Assembly (NCBI GenBank): GCA_932521035.1
Contig: OW051493.1
Coordinates: forward strand, 9,136,001 to 9,200,000
Reading direction: 5' to 3'
DNA from: Oscheius dolichura
Taxonomy: Eukaryota; Nematoda; Chromadorea; Rhabditida; Rhabditidae
Length of the DNA stretch: 64,000 nt
Shown: piece by piece, positions 44,927-54,973 of the stretch
Layout of the letters: the number at the start of each line of letters is the position of its first letter
Position numbering within the stretch: the first letter of the stretch is position 1
Notes under the pieces: generated by a model
Told to the model about the DNA's origin: nothing
What the model saw: the letters and a program-made list of their open reading frames with translations, nothing else
Database searches by the model: none
Translations under genes and position numbers: made by a program

Positions 44927-46361
44927 GCGGTCCAAAAACAGAGTTCAAAGGTCCGAGAGGCCATTTTCAGCGAAATTTCGTTTCTTCAGGAATTTGGCTC
45001 ACAGACCTTTAAATTTCTCATGTTTTGATCGTGAATTACTGCAGCAAAACTCCATTATCGTTAGATCCTGCAACGAAATCTCGAAAGTATTTTTAGTCAT
45101 GGAATTTCCATAGAAAATTGGCTATATCTCTTCTTATAGAGCTTTTGCTTCCTCTAGGACATAATTCCATAGAATTAGTCTTATTTCCGCTTCAAATTAA
45201 TAGCTACAGTAATCCTGTGCTCAAACTGGCGGGAAGAGACCCATTCAAATTTCGCCCTTCCCTCTCTCTCCCTTGCCATTTGAAATCTCCCCTTAGCCTC
45301 TCGTCCTCATTCTCACAGCGTCCTTCTCTTTCACTATGGCCACCATCGTTTTTTACGATCGGCGAGATTGAGGCCCTTCTTCTCCTCCCCGCTCTGGCCT
45401 GCCATTAGCATCACAAAGGACACCGCTTCGGGAGTTTTTCTCTCTCCGCGCTCCTTTTTAACTGAAACCAATGGAATTTTAACGGCTAGGAGAGCCTTCT
45501 TCTTTTTCTTTCGGTGTCCTTGAAATTGAGGAGAAGGCGACGAGCGGAATGGACCACGATGGGAAAAAGAACGCCGACCAGGACGGCCTCACTCGTACCG
45601 TCTCGTCAGTTAACTAAAAACAATTCTGCGCTTCTAACCTTTTCAGAAACAGAAGAAACGTAACAAAAATAGCATAGAAATCATTTTTGTTAACAATTCT
45701 GAAAAAAGCAAAAATGAGTGACCGCCGGAGGATCCGAATCAGGATTATGGGAATACTGACCCGCCATCCCGCGTACAGCTGTTTTTTTTACCTTTTCCAC
45801 GCGTTTGTAATGAATTATAAGAAATGGAGCTCTCCCATATCTGTTTTTGTTTGCCGACATTCTGATTTGAGTCGTTGAGAACCTCACTGAGCTCTACAAG
45901 CGGCAAAAAAATGGTACAGATGACCTTCTTCGCGATTGTTGCGTTCTTTATGGCAGCCATCATCTCCCCGCGGCTTATCTCTTGAGCAAATGTTGCAATT
46001 TTATGGGGGAAAGCATTAAATGGGCTCCGATGGCCTCGGCCATTCGCTATTTCTCCGTAGCCTGTGATTAGTCTCCATTTTTGACACTAATATTCCCTTT
46101 TACCTACGAGGAAAGGGTAATTCGACCCTGCTCAGAGCACACATGGGTAAAGAGTCGAAAAACAAGCTTTGAATCTTGTTTGACAGGGAGAACTCCTGTC
46201 TAATGCCGTTCTGATGTCCTTTTGTTTCCCATGCTCTCTTCCTCTAATTTCCGATGTACTCATTATTATTTCCGATTCAATGGCTAGTTTCTGTTTATTT
46301 TATCTCGACTTTACTTACTTTGCTTGAATTTAAAATGTAGACTGTTTTTCCCTTTCTGTAG

Positions 46362-46689
46362 CTGGCTGGCCATCTCCCTCCCTTTCCGAGCCACCTTCAT
46401 TGCGCAGTTAGCCCGTGCCGGGGCGGAGTCTCTCTCTGGCGATCACAATCATCGTCTCTCCAGACGGAGGCCACCCTGCCGGCCGGCCGTCGAACGCCTT
46501 TCTTCTCTTATCCGTTTCGATCAACCTGTAGCGGCCGTAACACCGCGACACAACACACAGTACATCAGTCGGCAAGTTATTTACGACCTGTTGGAATACA
46601 GCAGACGAAAAGAAGGAGGATTGAGCACAGCACGAGGAGACAGCCTGTTTTTACCTTTTCTATTTGTTATTTTTAAAATTAGCTGGTAG
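46362..46689 (+). CDS. Possible exon of a secreted or peptide-precursor protein
   Basis: An open segment after a CCTTTCTGTAG acceptor. It has a hydrophobic start (LAISLPFRATFIAQL), an Arg-rich middle (HRLSRRRPPCRPAVERLSS) and QYISRQVIYDLLEYSRRKEGG with a dibasic site. This layout would fit a neuropeptide precursor, but no upstream exon with an ATG could be linked. Weak call. Confidence 0.22.
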
Positions 46690-46959
46690 AAACTACTTTT
46701 ATAATTTTATTTTTGCCATAGACATCTTTAGAAATTAGAGAGAAGCTCAGAAATTAGGTTTTTTACTCTTTAGACTAAATCCTAGTTGTATTCCAAGTAT
46801 TACGTTGATCATTTGAAAAGAAATAATATTGGATACAGAGTTACTGTTGGCGAATAATGCTAAATTTTCTATTTTCATTTTTTAACCAAATAGCTCAACT
46901 AAAATGTTTGTAAATGAATTCAATAGGAAAGTCAAATGTGTAAGAGAGAATTTCCGGCC

Positions 46960-47420
46960 GTCTATTTACCCCCGAGAAGAAGAAAATACCCTTTTAAATG
47001 TTGTTTTCCGTAGTTCGAATTCGTAAAGAATGACCTCCATGTCCAATTTCCGGAGCCACTTGGTGGAGGCCTGTGCAAAGACGTTCAGCGAATCGATGGC
47101 TTTAGATTTCCGTGCGACCCATAAATTTTACGGCAGAGCGGCGCATTTGAATGGGGCTTTTTGACGACACAGACGAAATCGTTCTTCTTTTCGTCACGGG
47201 CGATTTCACTATTTTTCTCTGGACTCGAGGTACTGTATGTATTCTATGCAGTTCAAGTTATTCTGTGCGAATCAAGTGAGTTCTGCCTGAATCCGTCTTC
47301 CCCTCGGTGTAGCGTGTGCGTTCCATCTACCCTGTAGTACCGAGCTGTGTCTCCTTTTTGTGCAGCCACGTTCGGCTGCGAGGTGAATGGACCACAATGC
47401 ATATCCCTTTCAGTTTATCC
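46960..47420 (-). pseudogene. Coding-like, frame-broken segment downstream of TFIIF-alpha
   Basis: On the minus strand three pieces read like protein but not in one frame: MHCGPFTSQPNVAAQKGDTA near 47395, then DEKKNDFVCVVKKPHSNAPL near 47190, then a +1 shift to KAIDSLNVFAQASTKWLRKL and DMEVILYEFEL near 47040. No splice signals reconcile the last shift. It may be a decayed gene or exons with unusual junctions. Family unknown. Confidence 0.35.
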
Positions 47421-47634
47421 TAGTGAAGTCGGAACACAATTGATAAAGAAAAATTGAATTACAGAGACTTACAGCAAGTTTATGCCGGCCATAGCCTATC
47501 TTGCCAGTCGACAACCAGCCTTTACGACGCCGTAAAGCGGTTCACCAGCGGGACGCCGCTCAGAAAATAAAACATCTGTATAGCAAATTTAACTTTAACC
47601 AGATTAACACAAAGTAAATAAAGATCTTAACGAG

Positions 47635-50600
47635 CTAATTGGTTTCCGAGAGAGAAGAAGAGCACTTCCTTTTTACCCTGTCTTTGCTTGAATTGCTGCG
47701 GCTCAATAGCCTAAACGATTGAAAGCATGAAAAAAAAGTTAAAAATGTTCACCTTTAAAATAGCAGCAAGACGGGTGACGATTTCGGCCTTCGGCATATC
47801 GCCACATTTCCCTTTCATTTTGCTAAGCAGCTCTTTTGTTGTATGCGGCTTACGGCGCAAATACTTGCGAACTGTTTCCTCATTCAACCCTTCATTTGTT
47901 CTAAAACCGTGTTGGGATAATTTGTATTCACATCTAACCCAGGATCCGTTTTGGCCTTCTTAGCAGGATTGCCGTCTTCTTCAACTTCAACTGGGCGTTT
48001 CTTACCTTAAAAAAGATTTATATTTTTAATAATATTTATATTTTTAATTTTTAATACTATTTTCTTACCTTGCAGAGGATTTACTGCACCATTTGCATTA
48101 TCCCTCTTTTGCACGTTCTGCATAAAAACAACTGAAGATATTTTTTCCTTGTCCGGGTCATCAGTATCAGATCCTGAAGAGTCGCGATCTTCGACATCAA
48201 AATCATCAGCTTTCTTGTCTGTGTCTCCTTTTAGTATCTTGGTCACTGAAACAAGAATTATGCAAGTGAAAATAACAATAAAAGAAAATTTCTGTAAATG
48301 CTAAAAAAAAATTTCTGTAATTCAAGGTTTTTTTAAAAAAATTTCTCAAAACAGTGGAACAAACTAATAAAGCACACCCCCGGTAACATTTACAGGTTAT
48401 CCTTCTCAAACAATTTTCATGTGCTGATACTTTTTGAAGTGGAAGGCCCTTTTAGTTGGCTGACATTGAATCAAATGAAAACTTACTTATATCTTCATCA
48501 GATTCCGAATCACTATCGCTGTCAATCATTTTCTTGAGCCCCGATTCATCGCCTACTCCAATGAGTTCTTTTTCAACTTTGTCCTCGGCTTTGACATCTT
48601 CACGACTGAAAATAACATGTTAAATAAGACGAATTTGCGAGAAAGTAACAATAAAACCACATTATTGACTCTCTTCGCAAAGGACACTAGCACTTACTAA
48701 CAGGTTTGTCTTATAATAACTGATTTTTGTGCAAGCACCGAGAAAAAGCTAATGAAGCAAATTCTCTAGAAGTTCTTTCCATTATCGAATGCCAGCACCC
48801 CTCTCATATATTAAATTCATTTCTACATACAAATTACAAGAACGACATCTTTTTCTATGAATGGGCATCAAACAGCACTCACAGACATTTTTCATCACCA
48901 CCAAGGAAAGGGGTTTTCCGCACGTTTCAAGAGCGCAAAAAAACACGGATGTACTGTACTTTGATCTACTCAGGACTGGAGCGCAGCTGACGTTTCGTTC
49001 GTTCCCCCCGGACCGCAAACTTTGTCTGTCGCCTCATTGATCAAACCCATAAAACTGATTTCTATTGAATTCTTCTACAGTCAGGACGGGTGGATCTAGG
49101 GACAAATTAGGAATGGTTGTTTTCACTCCATCTCCAGAAACCTTCAAAGAAAATCATGCAAGGTATGGTGCTATCTGTAAAAATAACCGATTTATTTCCG
49201 CTACATTGCAATCCATGCTTATCTTTTGCATAACCTAGTGTTACAGGGAGAATTGGGTTTTGTTGTGTCGGGCAAACATGTTATTGTTTTTGGGGTGCCA
49301 AGTCCAAAAACCACAACCGAGATCTTCTTAAACTTTTTCGTAAACAAATGAGACTAATATAAAAGAAAAAGATACTGATGTCTAAAGGTCGGTCATGTGT
49401 GGACCTATTCTTCCTTTTAAAAAAATGGCATGTCGTCAATCTAAACTATTGCCTAAACGTTATGACTAATTCGTCGGAGAAGAAATGATACCACCGGCGG
49501 GGGGCGCTTTTCCCAGACAGTCGAGCAGAGTCTCTATTGGCTGCGTTCCAGCACTACCATTATGAAGGCGCCGTACCGCTCAATCTATTTCGTTCGACAT
49601 GGAGAACGGGTGGATCATGTCGATATAAACTGGAAGAAAAACAACAAAAGATGGGATGATCCGCCATTGAGGTGAGGTTTGAATTTATCTATAAAACAGA
49701 ACAAAAACGGTTCTTGCTATTATATTGCGTTGTGTTTTGCGTCATAAGCACAGCTGTTTCCCCTTATCGCCAGCTGTTTTCAGCCCTCGTGGACATCTCC
49801 AGGCCAAGGAAGCCGGTGTCTGTTTGGCTGGGGAATCCATTGACACAATTTTTGTCAGTCCATTCACTCGAACAGTCGAGACGGCGGCTGGGATTGTGTC
49901 GACCTGGAAAGGGGCCCGACCGCGTATTTGCGTGGAACCCGGATTTGGGGAGTCTCTCAATGCCTGTCAAGATCCGCCCGGATGTCTAAGTTTGCAGGAG
50001 ATTAGGTAAGCTGCTGTAGCACATAAAATAGTCAAAATTTCAGGAGAATCTTAAAAGTGGATGAACACTACCAGCCCATCTTCACTAGTTTACCCCCAGA
50101 AAATGGAACTGATGCCGGCTGTGCTGGCCGTGTAGGGAAGACATTGAGAGCGGTTTTAGATAAATATCCGAATGGTAAATTTTGTTACAAAAGGACCAAC
50201 AATGATTATTAGGAAATATGCTCATCATAAGCCATGCATCGCCCATCGCTTCTTGTCATCTCGAGTTGCGAAAAACCTGGCGCTATGTCGGTCTCTGCAC
50301 TGTCGGTAAGCATTTGCCGTTGCATTGTTTAATTTCCATCCTTCCAGGAAAAATTGTACAAAACGGACACGAATTTATCTGCCCCTACTACGGATCGAAA
50401 GACCACCTGACAGACAAGGAGAATCTGCATGATGTTCAGACACTCTCCAAAGCTCCTACTGATATACCTATTTTTCCGCTCATAAAATTACGGTTATCTT
50501 GAAATTTGTGATAGCTGTGATCTCGCCCAAGCGTAGAATAAAACTGACTCAGATTCAGATCCACTGTCCGTCATATAGTCATATTCACGACCTTCGTCTT

Positions 50601-51713
50601 CACCTTCGGACGACTCGTATTTGGCAACGTCATCGGCATTTTCTACACGTTGACGCTTGTCTTTTCTCTTTGCTTGTGGCTGAAAATGTTTTTGAAGAAA
50701 TACGACACAAACTGCAAACCTTCTGTTTCTTCTTCTTTTTGTCTTTTTCAGCTTCTTCAGCATCTTCGTCAACCTCCGAGCCACTGGAACTATATTCGTC
50801 CTTAATCTTCAGATGACCGCTTTTAGCAGTGAGCAGTTTTTCTCCATCATCTTCTTCTTTAAATTGGTTCAAAATTTGAGCCTTCTGAGCGAAAAGATTC
50901 ATAACTTTGTTTCTTCTAAAAATATCCTTCTAGTTTAAATGCTTCGAATGCTAACTGTTGAAATTTCTCTTCAGCTTGATCTGCATCTAACGTTTTGTAT
51001 TTTATTGCGGGAGTAAACCTATGAATTTCGTCAACCTAAATTTGAAAAGTCAACTGATCAGAAGCAAAATACCTTGTATGCATGAAACTCCTCGCCCATT
51101 TTCATAAAGACCCAGTAGTCTGCATTACCTTCTCCTTCTCTTATACTGTTCATCTTACGCTCTTTACCATCTGCAAGACAACTTTCCAAAAATGAATAAT
51201 ATGAATACACCTTCAGCGTTGAAAGTGAGACGCCAAGGCTGTTGGTCTAAATTGTAGGTCCGTGCCTGCCGACCGTATTTTTTGCGTCTAGCCTCTTCTC
51301 TTGCTGCTTTTCCGTATTCTGTGCCTTCTCCAAATTCCTAAAATTCCAAAAAACAATCAAAAATCCTTTGTAATTGTACCTGAACTGTTTGTGAAGCTAG
51401 AATAACATTTCTGTTATCCTCGCGCTCCAAGTAAACTTCATTTTTATCAGTCCATCTAAAGTATAGAGTAATTAACGAATGCCAATAGGAAACTACTTTG
51501 AAGGATCCACGTTGTCACTTTGATTGAATTTTAAAACCGACAACTTGTGCGTCTCAGGTTTACTGAAAAGAAACATTGTAACATAATATTTTAGCTCTAG
51601 AAACTGCAACGAAATTTTAAAATTTACTTTGCAATTCTAATAATGTACTCTGGTTTCTGATTTAGTCCTTGCTTTGAAGATCCTGCTCCTACTTGAAGAG
51701 GCAGTTGAGCCAT
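47635..51713 (-). CDS. GTF2F1: TFIIF alpha subunit (RAP74/GTF2F1)
   Basis: A general transcription factor that binds RNA polymerase II in the pre-initiation complex. The N-terminal dimerisation domain is spread over small exons from 51713 to about 50900: MAQLPLQVGAG, KPEYIIRIAK, KWTDKNEVYLERED, EEARRKKYGRQARTY, LDQQPWRLTFNAEG, ADYWVFMKMGEEFHAYK. An acidic Ser/Lys-rich middle follows (50902-50552, with REYDYMTDSGSES, matching the human VDYMSD segment; then 48609-48480 and 48243-48070). The C-terminal winged helix ends the protein: EGLNEETVRKYLRRKPHTTK, ELLSKMKGKCGDMPKAEIVT, then AIEPQQFKQRQGKKEVLFFS, with the stop at 47635. The intron between about 50551 and 48609 holds an opposite-strand phosphatase gene. 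The start lies eight bases after TTTTTCTTTAG, 151 bp below the SCO1 stop, so it is probably the second gene of an operon. Confidence 0.9.
49562..50502 (+). CDS. Histidine phosphatase (PGAM-like/UBASH3-like), nested in TFIIF-alpha intron
   Basis: Histidine phosphatase superfamily, likely a protein or small-molecule phosphatase. Exon 1 reads MKAPYRSIYFVRHGERVDHV, with the RHG catalytic motif and RVD as in the UBASH3/TULA subgroup. Later exons give GHLQAKEAGVCLAGESIDTI, FVSPFTRTVETAAGIVSTW, ICVEPGFGESLN, GCAGRVGKTLRAVLDKYPN, and NMLIISHASPIASCHLELRK with the second catalytic His in SHAS. The last exon ends PIFPLIKLRLS at TGA 50500. Five exons with in-phase GT-AG junctions (GTGAGG, GTAAGC, GTAAAT, GTAAGC). 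Total about 240 residues, the size of the phosphatase domain alone, so no SH3 or UBA part. The gene lies wholly inside an intron of the minus-strand TFIIF-alpha gene; its stop is about 50 bp from the neighbouring exon. Confidence 0.88.
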
Positions 51714-51864
51714 TGTATAACTAAAGAAAAACAAAAATTGGAAAGAAGCATGTGGAAGATATTGTATTGCCATTGGTAGCAACAAAAGTTGTCGAACAAA
51801 CAATTACACGTAACAATCTTTATTGAACAAAAAACAAGATCACCTATAACAAAATAAGTACACC
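51714..51864 (-). promoter_or_regulatory. Intercistronic region of the SCO1/TFIIF-alpha operon
   Basis: The 151-bp spacer contains, in order on the minus strand, an AATAAA signal (about 51821-51816), a T-rich tract and the acceptor TTTTTCTTTAG directly before the TFIIF-alpha ATG. This is the classic layout for polyadenylation of an upstream gene coupled to SL2 trans-splicing of a downstream one. The same segment is duplicated at 54110-54240. Confidence 0.72.
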
Positions 51865-53057
51865 CTATAAGCTGAAGATACTCTTCTTCTGATTCAATTG
51901 ATGTTTGAGCACCTTCATTTCAATTATATTGGCGATTTCCTCCGCTTTTCTGAAAATCATAATAAAGCAAAAGCTATTGTTCTTCTACCTATTCTGTCCA
52001 TAGTAATCATGGAAATTTCCATCAGGATCAATAAGATACATGATTACAGTGTGATCAACAATGTAGTCATCTGGTGTAGTTTTGGGGCCTTGACTATGAT
52101 AGACTCGGAATGTTTTAGCTACTTTATCAACCTAGAAAACATACCATATAAAAGCTACATAACGGAACCTGTTCTTGTGATCCTGTAAATCCTCTCAATT
52201 GAGGAGAAAACTCTGCACAATATTCTTTGACACGAGCCATTGTATCTCTCGCTGGATCTACAGAAATAAATACTGGAACCACACTGATAGCATCCTTTTC
52301 TTTAGCACCCAAGATATTGACAACCTGAACAAATACAATGATACAAAATCTGGTCTACAAATGAAACATGCCTTTATCATTTTTTCAATTTCATCAGGAC
52401 AGATATCTGGGCAATGTGTAAAGCCAAAATACATTAATATCCAATGGCCTTTTAGCTGCTCCGATCCTTCTATTTTGCCTATCCTGAATATGAAAACAAG
52501 CACACTTTCAAAGTTTACCATCTGTATTGATCAATTCCCAAGGACCACCAATTCTTGCCTTTCCTGCAGTTAACTTTCGTTGCTTTTCACGCTCATCTAA
52601 TCTCTGAAAAGGTACATATAAGACGAGACAAAGAAGAAAAGACTGACAATTTTTCTAATATAAAGAAGAGCAGCTAAGCAAGTGCCGCCAATAGCAAAAG
52701 TAGCTGCAACCATTTTCCAATTGAAAAGTGATGCACCTCTTTCATGAGCAGCTCTCTAAATATTTTCTTCAAAAGATTATCAAAGGCAAACCTCATTTGC
52801 TTTTTTAAAATTCATAAAATTTTTGTCTATTACATCTGAGCGTTTATCCTCGGTCTGGTTGGCTAAATCCTTCTTCAACTTTTCACTCAGATCGTCCAGA
52901 TGCTTCTGTAAATCATCCGTCGGTGGAGGCTTTGAACTGAAACACTTTATGGTGCATTTAAAGTGAATATAAGGGACTACCTTGAAGCTAGAAGTCTATG
53001 CTGCTGCCTCAAAATCCATTGCGCGTGCTGAAGATTTCTTGTTATAGTCGAAAACAT
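51865..53057 (-). CDS. sco-1: SCO1 mitochondrial copper chaperone for cytochrome c oxidase
   Basis: An inner-membrane protein that delivers copper to the CuA site of COX2. Exons from the right: presequence [20 protein letters not shown]; a charged linker ([20 protein letters not shown]); a membrane segment [19 protein letters not shown]; then [17 protein letters not shown]; then [20 protein letters not shown] with the copper-binding CxxxC; then [20 protein letters not shown] and [11 protein letters not shown]; then [20 protein letters not shown] with the third copper ligand His; ending [16 protein letters not shown] at 51865. Full length, and every key residue is present. It is the first gene of a pair with TFIIF-alpha. 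From memory, C. elegans sco-1 and the GTF2F1 orthologue are also adjacent. A 3' fragment is copied in inverted orientation at 56701. Confidence 0.93.
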
Positions 53058-53369
53058 CTGAAAATAAGAAACTAGCGGTGCTCATTACAAATGCGAGCTC
53101 GCGACTGCCCGCATTAATTCAGGAACGGCCGAACATTCCCCGCAGGACCACAGATGTGAAATGAGTAAATGGTGATCTGTATTACGAATTACTAATGGAA
53201 AGCAAATGAGAGAAACAAATATATACCCAAAATAAATTTTGTCGTAAACATTGTGACAAAATATTTTAGGGCTTTTATGGAGGCTCTTGGAATGCATTTT
53301 GCTGTTTAGCAGAGATGAAGGTGAGCAACTGGTCGACCTCTTTACTATGTTTTAAGCCAGGCATGTGGA

Positions 53370-53480
53370 ATGGTAACGCAGTTGGAAAGGCAACTTATGG
53401 CCACATATTTAAGAGCAGCTCAATGGAGATCTGCAAATTTACCTGAAGCTGAGAAGCAACAGGTTTCGTCCTATTCCTAG
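53370..53480 (+). CDS. Possible small protein, divergent from SCO1
   Basis: A short segment after a TTAAGCCAG acceptor reads MVTQLERQLMATYLRAAQW, then RSANLPEAEKQQ, with a possible GTTTCG donor after the last Gln. The translation is helical and coding-like. It lies about 310 bp from the SCO1 start on the opposite strand. A tiny upstream exon (ATGAAG at 53315 with a GTGAGC donor) would also fit. No family is recognised. Confidence 0.35.
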   Translation: MVTQLERQLMATYLRAAQWRSANLPEAEKQQVSSYS

Positions 53481-53742
53481 AGGAACTTAGCTCCAAAATA
53501 TAAATTGTGTACTTTTCCTGAAAATAACAATATAAATATATATATACCTCAAAATATGCGATAGCAAAAATATAAGTTTTCCCCCAACAAGAATAACATG
53601 GAAACCAAAGGGAAAAAACAAATATATGGGATACAAGGTATTCTAAAAGCCAATTACAAAATCTTCTTTATATTACCCTTCTGATCTCTAGTGGTTTCAA
53701 TACTATATGTGCTGGCAGTGAGACCAATATGTCGTTCTACTA

Positions 53743-54127
53743 TTATAACGTTTCCATATTTTTCCCAATCCGTATCTTATCTATATTTTTCACATCTTCC
53801 TTGACCAGTATTTGATAGTTATCCTCTTCCTTGACCAGTATTTGATAGTTATCCTACTGCAATTCTGTTGATAATAGTGAACGGAGACCATCCTACTTTT
53901 TGCCATTTATATTGCTTAACGGAATTTCCTCTGTCATTGCTCTTTCCACCGCCTCCAAGACCAATGTTGATTGCAGAAAATAGAGCACTCTTGCCACCTA
54001 AAACAATCTTGCGCTAAAACACAAACTGAACAAAATGCTTACTTCCACTAGGGCCTCCGACGTAAAAACAATTGTTACTGTGAATGTCAAACGGTCCTGC
54101 TCCTACTTGAAGAGACAGCTGAGCCAT
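53743..54127 (-). pseudogene. smc-6: Chimera: TFIIF-alpha start joined to an SMC6-type ATPase head fragment
   Basis: The frame begins MAQLSLQVGAG, a near copy of the TFIIF-alpha start, and then runs into GPFDIHSNNCFYVGGPSGS. An intron with a GTAAGC donor and GTTTTAG acceptor joins it in phase to GKSALFSAINIGLGGGGKSN and DRGNSVKQY. The Walker A motif GPSGSGKS and the GLGG...NDRG pattern are those of SMC6 (SMC5/6 complex, DNA repair) N-terminal heads. Beyond QY the homology fades. A further open piece (DNYQILVKEE, tandemly repeated, then DVKNIDKIRIGKN) runs to a stop at 53743. The rest of SMC6 (hinge, coiled coils, Walker B) is absent, so it cannot be a working SMC protein. It could be transcribed, because the copied segment includes the TFIIF-alpha trans-splice acceptor. 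Confidence 0.72.
53796..53855. repeat. 30-bp tandem duplication
   Basis: Two exact copies of a 30-bp unit (CTTCCTTGACCAGTATTTGA followed by TAGTTATCCT). On the minus strand the unit encodes ten residues (DNYQILVKEE-like), so the duplication keeps the frame. Confidence 0.92.
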
Positions 54128-54240
54128 TGTACAACTAAAGGAAAACCAAAATTGGGAGGAAACATGTGGAAGATATATATTGTCATTGGTAACAACAAAA
54201 GTCGTGAAACAAACAATTACACTTGACATTCTTTATTATT
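54096..54240 (-). repeat. Duplicate of the SCO1/TFIIF-alpha intercistronic segment
   Basis: Matches 51683-51833 in the same orientation at roughly 85-90 percent by eye. It covers the first eleven codons of TFIIF-alpha, the TTTCCTTTAG acceptor and the spacer. Homology stops on the left at the codon for Gly-11, where SMC6-like sequence begins, and on the right near an AATAAA-containing AT-rich patch. Confidence 0.85.
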
Positions 54241-54973
54241 ATTAATTCTTTATTAGGAACCGTCTAGCAGGTGATCAGCGTGATCACACTTTGGGCGCGC
54301 ATTTGAATTGTGATCACGAATTTTCAAACTTTTATGGCTTCAGTACAGAAAACACATCAGAAAATTATGAAAATGCATAAAACGGCGTCTAGAATGGCTA
54401 CCGTATCCCGTACGTATGGGTGCCGAACAATGCTGGACGGTTCCTTTAACAATTAACCAGTCTATATCGGTCATTTTACCCACAGGCAAAAAGCAATAGA
54501 CACCGTTGACCCCATGACAGCATTCGCCTTCGTAATATCTGTCACGGGAGTATTCTCTATGACAACAATCGTTGAAAATCAACAACTGACTCGAGAGCCA
54601 GTAAAACGTAACATTTTAAACTTCTGATAGCCTTTAATAAAAGTCATCAATATTAATGTATTCAGAATAAGAGTGACTGGAATAAGAGCACTGAATATAT
54701 GCGCAGCGGCCTAGTAGCCCCTTGTCTTGTAATTCCTCTCCTCCACGGGACAATTCTCACTGGGGACGATCTTTGGCTGGTTACCAACAGCTTTTTGTGG
54801 CGTTGTTCATCTCTATTCCAAACCATGGAAAAAGGAGTTTCCCCCTCTGGTAGCCTTGAACATCCTCCGGACAGGTCAAAAGTCCAAATACCGACATTGA
54901 ATCAGACGCGGCGCAACGGGATCTATACTTCCTTTCCGCCGCCAGCCATTTATACACTTTCTCTTGTCTATCA
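54241..54973. other. Intergenic, with GTGATCAC palindromes and a Cys-rich open frame
   Basis: GTGATCA or GTGATCAC occurs three times between 54272 and 54318. On the minus strand an ATG-less frame (54585-54340) reads CCHREYSRDRYYEGECCHGV and NGVYCFLPVGKMTDI. It is Cys-rich and could be a stray exon, but it has no partner. The remainder looks non-coding and leads to the third lectin gene. Confidence 0.35.

Larger units (their letters stand above)
43151..46361. other. Repeat-rich stretch without a supported gene
   Basis: Contains two perfect or near-perfect stem-loops and a copy of repeat family 2, listed separately, and a CT microsatellite near 44460-44480. Short open frames on both strands show no domain. 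A frame near 45913-45980 (MVQMTFFAIVAFFMAAIIS) resembles a signal peptide but has no visible continuation. Confidence 0.4.

Noticed and set aside
48782-49018. Minus-strand frame with clustered cysteines (CECCLMPIHRKRCRSC)
   Set aside because: It lies inside the TFIIF-alpha intron with no acceptor-donor pair in phase. The cysteine spacing fits no finger I know.
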